Part shown: piece by piece, positions 45,685 through 52,533 of the stretch
How the letters are laid out: every line of letters starts with the position of its first letter
Numbering within the stretch: position 1 is the stretch's first letter
DNA from: Motiliproteus sp036960175
Lineage (GTDB): Bacteria; Pseudomonadota; Gammaproteobacteria; Pseudomonadales; Balneatricaceae
DNA length: 64,000 bases
Direction of reading: 5' to 3'
NCBI GenBank assembly: GCA_036960175.1
Contig: JBALWH010000015.1
Location: 32,351-96,350, forward strand
Position numbers and translations under genes: made by a program
Notes under the pieces: generated by a model
Databases searched by the model: none
Told to the model about the DNA's origin: nothing
What the model saw: only the letters and a program-made list of their open reading frames with translations

Positions 45685-46683
45685 TTATTGCCAAGGGCGT
45701 GAGTAGGCACCCAGAGTAGTCTGAGCCCCTTCTGATACTTTGTCTAAAGTAGCCATCCACTCGTGTTTGGCGGCATAATTCTGGGGGTCCTTATTAAAGG
45801 CGTCTATGGCTTCACGCCAGACTTTCACTACCTGTTCTACGTACGCAGGACTGCGCTGCCGGCCTTCAATCTTGACGGCGCTGACGCCCACTTCCTGCAA
45901 CTGTGGCAGCAACTCGATGGTATTCAGACTGGTGGGCTCTTCAAGAGCGTGATAGGTATTGCCTTCAACCTGAAAACGTCCTTTACAAAGCGTGGGGTAA
46001 CCAGCCTTTTCACTGGGGCCAAAACGATCGATCAATACATTGTTGAGGCGGGTTTCCATACCACCGTCAGCCTGCTCTTCCCAACGTACAGCATGAGCAG
46101 GGGAACAGGCACCACACATATTGGGCGATTGATCGGTCATGTAGGATGACAAATGACAACGGCCTTCAGCCATAATGCACAGACTACCGAAGGCAAATAC
46201 TTCTAGTTCTACCGGACTCTGTGCCGCGACCTGACGTACCTGCGCCATCGACAACACCCGCGGTAGTACCGCACGGCGAATACCGAAGTTCTCTTGATAG
46301 AATTTCAGGCTTTCATAATTGGTGGCTGAACCCTGTACAGAAAGATGTAAGCCTAATTCAGGATGCCGTTCTGCGGCATAACCCAAAACGCCCATATCAG
46401 CACCGATCAAAGCGTTAACCCCTAGATCAGCAGCCAGATCAACAGCGTTCTGCCAGCGCTCCCAGCCCTTTGGCTGCGGATAGGTATTGATGGCTACAAA
46501 AACTTTAACTCCGCGATCACGCGCATAATCGAGGGCGCGATAGGCTTTCTTATCGTTAAAATTAAGACCTGCAAAATGCCGGGCATTAGTATCATCCTTG
46601 AAGCCGATATAAACAGCGTCAGCACCGTTATCGACGGCGGCTTTGAGTGAGGGATAGTTCCCTGCCGGACATACCAATTCCAT
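45685..46683 (-). CDS. ubiU: Ubiquinone biosynthesis protein UbiU (U32 peptidase family)
   Basis: A 332-residue U32 protein starting MELVCPAGNYPSLKAAVDNGAD. The iron-sulfur cysteines match UbiU: Cys169 and Cys176 (GSLCIMAEGRC), Cys193 (CGAC) and Cys233 (PTLCKGRF), close to the 169/176/193/232 set of E. coli. It pairs with UbiV for oxygen-independent hydroxylation in ubiquinone synthesis, used in anaerobic respiration. It is first of the ubiU-ubiV unit and divergent from mobA. Confidence 0.93.
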   Translation of the reverse strand: MELVCPAGNYPSLKAAVDNGADAVYIGFKDDTNARHFAGLNFNDKKAYRALDYARDRGVKVFVAINTYPQPKGWERWQNAVDLAADLGVNALIGADMGVLGYAAERHPELGLHLSVQGSATNYESLKFYQENFGIRRAVLPRVLSMAQVRQVAAQSPVELEVFAFGSLCIMAEGRCHLSSYMTDQSPNMCGACSPAHAVRWEEQADGGMETRLNNVLIDRFGPSEKAGYPTLCKGRFQVEGNTYHALEEPTSLNTIELLPQLQEVGVSAVKIEGRQRSPAYVEQVVKVWREAIDAFNKDPQNYAAKHEWMATLDKVSEGAQTTLGAYSRPWQ

Positions 46684-47007
46684 GACTACTACCTACTGAA
46701 CAAAAATATAAAAACCGCAAAAGGGAATGCAATACGTAAAGGCTGCCACCTTAACAACATCATCCACTAGCGCACATGACGTCGGTCAAATTGGTTAATC
46801 GCACCTAAGCAGCCGAAGACCTTACAAACAAGAAGAGAATTCTCCACAAAAATTGACTTTTAATCAACCAAACATCACTTATATCACTATCCACTTGATC
46901 ACCACCAAGCGCCTTCCCCCCCCTTGACATGCTCAGGGGAGTAAATAGACTGCGTTCAAAGGAATCCCTTATGTCGCGTTCCATCCTATTAAGGACACCG
47001 TATATCC
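46684..47007. other. Divergent promoter region, ubiU / mobA
   Basis: This 324-bp gap has no convincing gene. It carries the candidate FNR/Anr site and mobA promoter listed next, plus a looser TTGAC-N5-ATCAA at 46853-46867, whose spacing is one base too long. Confidence 0.45.
46895..46951 (+). promoter_or_regulatory. Candidate FNR/Anr box and mobA promoter
   Basis: TTGAT-CACC-ACCAA (46895-46908) matches the TTGAT-N4-ATCAA box with one change. TTGACA (46924-46929), 16 bp, TAGACT (46946-46951) could be -35/-10 elements. The FNR-type site lies near -56 from the implied start. Anaerobic control would fit both neighbours. Confidence 0.4.
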
Positions 47008-47610
47008 ATGCAGGCGATCGAAACATTACCCATGAGCGTTCTTATTCTTGCCGGTGGACGCGGTAGCCGAATGGGCGGGCGCGATAAAGGACTAGTGGAG
47101 CTAAACAATCAGCCCTTTGTTGAGCACGCACTGAAAATAGTCAGTCCCTATAGCGATGATGTAATCATCAGCTGCAATCGTAACCAGCAGTTTTATCGTA
47201 ATTACAGTGAGATACTGGTCACGGATAGTAGCAAAGACTACCCAGGCCCCTTGGCAGGCATTCAAGCCGGCATGCAACGCGCCCGCCACCAAGCTTTACT
47301 GGTACTGCCCTGTGATACTCCGATGATTCCGGCAGATCTGCCGCTGAAACTGTTTCAGGCCTTCGAGCAACAGCCCGATGCCATCAGCCTGATTAATGAT
47401 GGGGAACGGCTACAACCCCTGCATGCCATTATTCCAACGCGCTACCTGAGCAGTCTCAACGATTTTCTTTTAACCAATCAGCGCGGAGTCATTCACTGGT
47501 ATAAACAGCATCCGATGACGGAGGTGGATTATCAGGGACAGGCAGAATTCTTCACCAACATTAACCGCCTGGATGAACTCCAAGCGATTAATCAGCAACT
47601 AACCTGTTAA
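47008..47610 (+). CDS. mobA: Molybdenum cofactor guanylyltransferase
   Basis: A 200-residue protein. The nucleotide-binding LAGGRGSRMGGRDKGLVEL is typical of MobA, followed by PLAGIQAGMQ and PCDTPMIP. It attaches GMP to molybdopterin-Mo to form the guanine dinucleotide cofactor of DMSO-reductase-family enzymes such as nitrate reductase. It is convergent with moeA, 49 bp away. Confidence 0.93.
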   Translation: MQAIETLPMSVLILAGGRGSRMGGRDKGLVELNNQPFVEHALKIVSPYSDDVIISCNRNQQFYRNYSEILVTDSSKDYPGPLAGIQAGMQRARHQALLVLPCDTPMIPADLPLKLFQAFEQQPDAISLINDGERLQPLHAIIPTRYLSSLNDFLLTNQRGVIHWYKQHPMTEVDYQGQAEFFTNINRLDELQAINQQLTC

Positions 47611-47659
47611 CGAAAATGGTACAAGATCACAGCGCCTTGGAATTGCCTCGCACAGAGAG

Positions 47660-48910
47660 TTAGTGCATCACTTCAGCAAACGACACAAATTCTACTTCAT
47701 CCCCTTCGGATAGGTTTGTATCGGCAGGGATAATGGCATAGCCGTTAGCCCAAACGGCCGAGGATAATACGCCGGAGCTTTGGTTGGAATAAGGTTCAAT
47801 TCGCACCTGCCCCTGCTCCTGCACCATCCGCGCACGCATAAATTCTTTACGCATCTGCGCCTTGCGATTCAGCTGAATTGGCGCCCGATAGCTGATGGGA
47901 AAGATCTCATTCGCACCCTGCATTTTCAGCAGATAGGGACGGGCGAGGATATTGAAGGAAACCAATACTGCGGCGGGATTGCCCGGCAATCCCAGAAACG
48001 GCTTGCCCTGCACATCGCCATAAGCAAAAGGCTTGCCCGGCTTGATCGCCATGCGCCATAAATTAAGACTGCCCAGTTTTTCTACGGCGGCCTTGATATG
48101 GTCCTCTTCACCCACCGACACACCGCCACTACTGACGATAACATCGGCCTCTTGCGCAGCCTTCAGCAACGCACTTTCTGTTGCCTCGGGGGTATCCGCA
48201 ACGATCCCAAGATCCACCAACTCCATACCCAGGCCCTGAACCAAACCGGTAAGAGTATAGCGGTTGGAGTTATAGATCTGACCGGGCGCCAGCGGCAAAC
48301 CGGGTTCTACCAATTCATCACCGGTAGACAGTACGGCAATTTTCAACGGCTGGAAAACAGCAACCTGGCTAATACCAACACTGGCTAGAACCCCTAAATG
48401 ATGGGGCTGCAAGCGGGTACCTGCCGTCATAATCACATCATCAATGAGAATATCCTGCCCCAGCAAGCGAATATTCTGACCGTCCTTAACCTGAGTCGGC
48501 AGACGCACCGCGCCCTCCAAAGCCTCGCAGTCTTCCTGCTTGATTACCGCATTGGCACCTTCAGGAATTTTAGCGCCAGTAAATATGCGCGCGGCAGTGC
48601 CGGGCTGCAAAGCGACCGGATCAACCCCGGCAGGAATACGCTGGCTGATGGCAAGCTCACAAGTCTCTGCCGTCCCCAGGTCCTTCAGATTGACGGCATA
48701 ACCATCCATCGCACTGTTATCATTGGGGGGAACGTTGACCACCGAACGCTGGCCTTCTGCCAACACCCGGCCTAGCGCCTGATTCAGCGGCAGCGTTAGT
48801 TTTTTCTGAACCGGCTTGGCATAGCTCAGCAGATTTTCCAACGCATCTTCAAAGCGGGTCAATCCGGGGCTTTCACAACCACAGCCATCATTGCTGCCAC
48901 AGCCACTCAT
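47660..48910 (-). CDS. moeA: Molybdopterin molybdenumtransferase
   Basis: A 416-residue MoeA. VVNVPPNDNSAMDGYAV, IFTGAKIPEGANAVIKQED, STGDELVEPG, SSGGVSVGEEDH and GLPGNPAAV cover the four domains. It inserts molybdate into adenylated molybdopterin. The N-terminus carries a Cys-rich extension (C4, C10, C12 in SGCGSNDGCGCE) that is unusual. It overlaps moaB by 4 bp, so the two are coupled. Confidence 0.94.
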   Translation of the reverse strand: MSGCGSNDGCGCESPGLTRFEDALENLLSYAKPVQKKLTLPLNQALGRVLAEGQRSVVNVPPNDNSAMDGYAVNLKDLGTAETCELAISQRIPAGVDPVALQPGTAARIFTGAKIPEGANAVIKQEDCEALEGAVRLPTQVKDGQNIRLLGQDILIDDVIMTAGTRLQPHHLGVLASVGISQVAVFQPLKIAVLSTGDELVEPGLPLAPGQIYNSNRYTLTGLVQGLGMELVDLGIVADTPEATESALLKAAQEADVIVSSGGVSVGEEDHIKAAVEKLGSLNLWRMAIKPGKPFAYGDVQGKPFLGLPGNPAAVLVSFNILARPYLLKMQGANEIFPISYRAPIQLNRKAQMRKEFMRARMVQEQGQVRIEPYSNQSSGVLSSAVWANGYAIIPADTNLSEGDEVEFVSFAEVMH

Positions 48911-49455
48911 GAGCGGCTTCCACAGGCGGTATCTACAGGCTTCAGCGCGACCATCTCAACAAAATTGCAGGGTCTATGTCGGGCATCCAGCTGCTCTTTG
49001 ATAATGCCATCCCAGGCAGTTTTACAGGCATTGGGTGAACCCGGCATGCAGAAGATAACGGTGCGATTGGCAACACCGGCCACCGAGCGAGACTGCACGG
49101 TGGAGGAGCCTATCTGCTGGTGGGAAATCTGCCGAAATAACTCGCCATAGCCGTCGATCTGTTTATCGAACAGCGGAATCATTGCTTCAGGTGTACTGTC
49201 GCGATCGGTAAATCCAGTGCCACCAGTCACCAGCACAGACTGAATATTATCATCGGCGATCCATTGGGATATCTGCGCCCGCAGCTTGTAAACATCGTCA
49301 ATAACAATGGCGCGATCAGCCAATTGATGCCCTTCGGATTGCAAGCGGTCGATCAACGTCTGACCCGAAGTGTCGTTTTCAAAGGTCCGGGTGTCGGATA
49401 CCGTCAACACTGCGATATTCAAGGGAACAAATTCAACATTACTATGATGAGCCAT
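48907..49455 (-). CDS. moaB: Molybdopterin adenylyltransferase MoaB
   Basis: A 182-residue MoaB/Mog-fold protein: LTVSDTRTFENDTSG, VTGGTGFTDRDSTPEAM and FCMPGSPNACKTAWDGII. It adenylates molybdopterin before molybdenum insertion by MoeA. AGGAG lies just before the ATG, and the stop overlaps the moeA start. Confidence 0.93.
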   Translation of the reverse strand: MAHHSNVEFVPLNIAVLTVSDTRTFENDTSGQTLIDRLQSEGHQLADRAIVIDDVYKLRAQISQWIADDNIQSVLVTGGTGFTDRDSTPEAMIPLFDKQIDGYGELFRQISHQQIGSSTVQSRSVAGVANRTVIFCMPGSPNACKTAWDGIIKEQLDARHRPCNFVEMVALKPVDTACGSRS

Positions 49456-49595
49456 CTCTACTCCTGATTAACCTTTAACAACTGTAATTGGATTCAATTC
49501 GGTGCCAGCGGCCACGATATAATGGCCTGATTGTGTCAGCCTCATTAGTCAGAGACAATAGATGAACTTGACCTAAACCAAATAGGAGTACATCC

Positions 49596-49958
49596 GTGGT
49601 GCTGCCATTGTGCCTGATTAACGATATTGATGAGGGCGATGCTCGCGGTTTCAACCTGAACGGCAGTGCCATCATTGCGATCAAAAAACAAGGTGAGCTA
49701 TACCTGTACCAAAACAGCTGCCCCCATCGCGGTATCAACCTGGAATGGCAACCGGATAAGTTCCTTGATGCTGACCGCCAACTGATTCAATGCGCCACCC
49801 ATGGTGCGCTATTTCTTATAGATAGTGGCCAGTGCGTTCAAGGTCCCTGCCTGGGAGAGCATCTGCAGGCTATTGAATTTTCTATCGACGGCGACCAGGT
49901 GCTGGTGGAAATACCAGAAGCCCCGCCTAGCCCAGATCAACAGGCAAGCGCTTGTTAA
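49596..49958 (+). CDS. Rieske [2Fe-2S] ferredoxin-like protein
   Basis: A 120-residue soluble Rieske protein with C42-P-H44 (NSCPHRGINLEW) and C66-A-T-H69 (IQCATHGALF), the complete cluster ligands. It starts at GTG 49596, with AGGAG 7 bp upstream; no ATG is available. The stand-alone Rieske next to sfsA is also known in pseudomonads. Its 3' end overlaps the 3' end of sfsA on the other strand by 32 bp. The redox partner is unknown. Confidence 0.88.
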   Translation: MVLPLCLINDIDEGDARGFNLNGSAIIAIKKQGELYLYQNSCPHRGINLEWQPDKFLDADRQLIQCATHGALFLIDSGQCVQGPCLGEHLQAIEFSIDGDQVLVEIPEAPPSPDQQASAC

Positions 49959-50646
49959 GACTGATTGAGGGTGAAGCTGACATCAGATCGATGTCAGCCC
50001 TGTACGCACAGACTTCCACTCCTGCGGCCACCGCCTCTCTCAAGGCTTGACTGTAAACGGGGTCCAGATCATCAGCAGGAACAACTTTTTCAATGCCGGT
50101 ATGGGCAACACAGTACAGCAACACCGAACGATTCCCCTTTTCTACCTCTTTTACTAATTCGCGCAGGTGTTTGGTACCGCGAGCACTCACCGCATCGGGA
50201 AATGCACCAACGCCCTGGTCTCGCAGCAAAGTCACGTTTTTTACCTCCACGTAACAATGACCGGAATCCCCTTCCAGCAGAATATCGATACGGCTATTCT
50301 CCGCCCCGTATTTCACCTCAGTACGCAAACGTTGATAACCCTGAAGCGGGACAACCGTGCCATTCTCGATAGCCTCGACCACCAGCTTGTTGGCACGTCC
50401 GGTATTGATACAGGCCAGGTATTTTCCTTCAACCTCTACCAATTCCCAGCTATGCGGATACTTGCGCTTTGGATTCGCTGAATCCCAATACCACACGCGA
50501 CTACCGGCATCATTGCAATTTTTCATAGAACCGGTATTGGGACAATGCAGCGTCAGCTGCTCCCCCTCGGCGGTTTCGATATCGGCCATAAAGCGCTTGT
50601 AGCGACGCAGCAATAAGCCCTGCTGCAGTGGGTGTTCAAACTCCAC
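49927..50646 (-). CDS. sfsA: SfsA family DNA-binding nuclease/regulator
   Basis: A 239-residue SfsA protein: EHPLQQGLLLRRYKRFMADIET, LHCPNTGSM, EVKYGAENSRID and YVEVKNVTL. The GTG at 50646 is the best start: GGAGG lies 5 bp upstream and the product then aligns residue for residue with E. coli SfsA (MEFSPPLQ...). An upstream ATG (50658) contains that ribosome site. SfsA was named for maltose-gene stimulation; a nuclease fold is proposed. Confidence 0.92.
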   Translation of the reverse strand: MEFEHPLQQGLLLRRYKRFMADIETAEGEQLTLHCPNTGSMKNCNDAGSRVWYWDSANPKRKYPHSWELVEVEGKYLACINTGRANKLVVEAIENGTVVPLQGYQRLRTEVKYGAENSRIDILLEGDSGHCYVEVKNVTLLRDQGVGAFPDAVSARGTKHLRELVKEVEKGNRSVLLYCVAHTGIEKVVPADDLDPVYSQALREAVAAGVEVCAYRADIDLMSASPSISLNKRLPVDLG

Positions 50647-50925
50647 GGATACCTCCATCAAAATCACTTAAATTACGGGAATATTTGCGACTAATGTACA
50701 AGTTGATCAAAGTAGTCTAGATATAATATGTTGTAATAAAGACTAATCAGTCATTTTTTTTAATTTCGGGCTGGTACTATGAGACAAGATCTGGTAGTTT
50801 TTTGCGCCTGAAATTCCTAGTAAACAACAAGAAATCTTAACAACATTATCCAACTATTTCAGTGGGATAATTTGGAAAGAAAAGCGGTAAATCCGCGTTA
50901 GCTTAAGAACAAGCGAGGCAACACT

Positions 50926-51357
50926 ATGCCGGATTCAAAAGAGTCACTGCAAAAGCACTTCGAGCCCTACAAGATCAAAAAAGGCGAGGAGTATATGAAT
51001 GAACCACAGAAAGCGCATTTCAAGCAGATACTTAACGCTTGGAAACGCGATCTGATGGACGAAGTCGACAGCACCATCCACCACATGCAGGAAGATGCTG
51101 CCAATTTTGCAGACCCCAGCGATCGTGCCAGCCAGGAAGAAGAATTTAGCCTGGAATTACGCACCCGCGACCGCGAGCGCAAGCTGACCAAAAAGATTAA
51201 TGAAACTTTGGAACTGCTTGAGACCGATGATTACGGTTATTGCGATTCCTGTGGTATCGAAATAGGCGTTCGCCGTTTGGAAGCGCGTCCAACAGCCAAC
51301 CTTTGCATCGATTGCAAAACCTTAGCTGAAATCAAAGAGAAGCAACTGGGCAGCTAA
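50926..51357 (+). CDS. dksA: RNA polymerase-binding transcription factor DksA
   Basis: A 143-residue DksA. The coiled coil holds the ADPSDRAS tip (Asp63, Asp66), and the zinc finger has Cys106, Cys109, Cys127 and Cys130. It enters the polymerase secondary channel and acts with ppGpp in the stringent response. A TATAAT at 50722-50727 may be its -10 box. A terminator follows, before gluQRS. Confidence 0.95.
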   Translation: MPDSKESLQKHFEPYKIKKGEEYMNEPQKAHFKQILNAWKRDLMDEVDSTIHHMQEDAANFADPSDRASQEEEFSLELRTRDRERKLTKKINETLELLETDDYGYCDSCGIEIGVRRLEARPTANLCIDCKTLAEIKEKQLGS

Positions 51358-51365
51358 CTCTTATA

Positions 51366-51396
51366 ACTCTGTACCGAAAACCGGTACAGAGTTTTT
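51366..51396 (+). terminator. Rho-independent terminator of dksA
   Basis: ACTCTGTACCG (51366-51376) pairs with CGGTACAGAGT (51382-51392), then TTTT. Confidence 0.9.
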
Positions 51397-51428
51397 CTTC
51401 GGCGTTGAATCGCTGAGGCCTACTGCTG

Positions 51429-52352
51429 ATGACAGCAACCGCACTGGTTACCACCAATTCGACTCCCGCACAGACCCACTACGTCGGTCGTTTTGCACCT
51501 TCGCCCACTGGCCCCTTACATTTCGGCTCACTACTGGCAGCGCTGGCTAGCTATCTGGATGCACGCCATCAGACAGGTTACTGGTTACTGCGCATGGAAG
51601 ACCTAGACCCTCCGCGGGAAGTACCCGGCGCTGCCGATTCGATCCTCCAAACACTGGAAGCCTACGGCCTTGAATGGGATGGCGAAGTCAGCTACCAGAG
51701 TAAACGTCTGCCCCAATACCACGCATTACTAACTGAATTGCTAGAGCTGAATCATGCCTACCGGTGCCAATGTTCGCGCCAGCAAATTGCTCAGCGCGGA
51801 CCGGTTTACGATGGTTATTGCCGAAATCGTCAGCAACTGATTAGCAGAGACTATTCAATACGACTAAAAACCGACGATCAGTCAATTGAGCACCAGGACC
51901 TAATTCAAGGATTGCAGCAACAACAGCTGCATCAATTCTGTGGTGATTTTGTTATTCGTCGCAAAGATCGACTCTTTGCTTACCAATTGGCGGTGGTCTG
52001 CGATGATGCCGAGCAAGGCATCAACCACATAGTCCGTGGCAGTGATTTACTGGACTCAACTCCCCGTCAACTCTACCTACAGCGACTACTCGGACACCCC
52101 CAACCCTGTTATGCTCATATACCCATCATGGTTAACGAGCAGGGCCAGAAACTGAGCAAGCAAACCTATGCCACAGCCCTAGATTCGAAGCGACCTGAAA
52201 AAGCCATCTTTCGGGCACTAGAAGTACTGGGCCAACAGCCCCCAATAGAGCTAAAGGGCGCTGCCGTTAAAGAGCTACTGGCCTGGGCCGTACCGCACTG
52301 GAGTCTCGACAACATTCCAAAACAACTGACCGTTAAGCAGATAGAGATATAG
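51429..52352 (+). CDS. gluQ: tRNA glutamyl-Q(34) synthetase GluQRS
   Basis: A 307-residue truncated glutamyl-tRNA synthetase. It has GRFAPSPTGPLHFGSL (HIGH-like), the zinc set CQC...YDGYC and the KLSKQ loop, but no anticodon-binding domain. It charges queuosine in tRNA-Asp with glutamate. It sits after dksA and before cbrX/cbrA, as in Pseudomonas. Confidence 0.94.
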   Translation: MTATALVTTNSTPAQTHYVGRFAPSPTGPLHFGSLLAALASYLDARHQTGYWLLRMEDLDPPREVPGAADSILQTLEAYGLEWDGEVSYQSKRLPQYHALLTELLELNHAYRCQCSRQQIAQRGPVYDGYCRNRQQLISRDYSIRLKTDDQSIEHQDLIQGLQQQQLHQFCGDFVIRRKDRLFAYQLAVVCDDAEQGINHIVRGSDLLDSTPRQLYLQRLLGHPQPCYAHIPIMVNEQGQKLSKQTYATALDSKRPEKAIFRALEVLGQQPPIELKGAAVKELLAWAVPHWSLDNIPKQLTVKQIEI

Positions 52353-52356
52353 CCTC

Positions 52357-52533
52357 ATGCATATCTATCGGCTAATCACTATTTTAGTTATCGGTAGCTA
52401 CTTGCTGTCACCTATCGTTATTGACGGTTGGGGCAACGGCGACAAAAGCTGGTATCAGCCTTTCATCATTTGGCTACTAGTTATTCTGATTAGCGCCTGG
52501 ATAGAGTGCCGTAGAGGACGCGATGAGCTTTAG
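52357..52533 (+). CDS. cbrX: CbrX-like small membrane protein
   Basis: A 58-residue frame with two membrane helices (residues 5-22 and 32-50) and a basic tail. It begins 5 bp after gluQ and overlaps the cbrA start by 11 bp, so translational coupling to cbrA is likely. Pseudomonas has a small coupled frame, cbrX, at this exact place. The match is by position and type, not by sequence search. Confidence 0.75.
   Translation: MHIYRLITILVIGSYLLSPIVIDGWGNGDKSWYQPFIIWLLVILISAWIECRRGRDEL

Noticed and set aside
46853..46867. TTGAC-N5-ATCAA as a second FNR site
   Set aside because: The spacer is 5 rather than 4 bases, and it lies about 170 bp from ubiU.
46805..47026. 73-codon open frame on the minus strand in the ubiU/mobA gap
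   Set aside because: It overlaps the mobA start and promoter region and has no ribosome site or known motif.
49475..49738. 87-codon open frame on the minus strand
   Set aside because: It overlaps the Rieske gene and its promoter and has no supporting motif.
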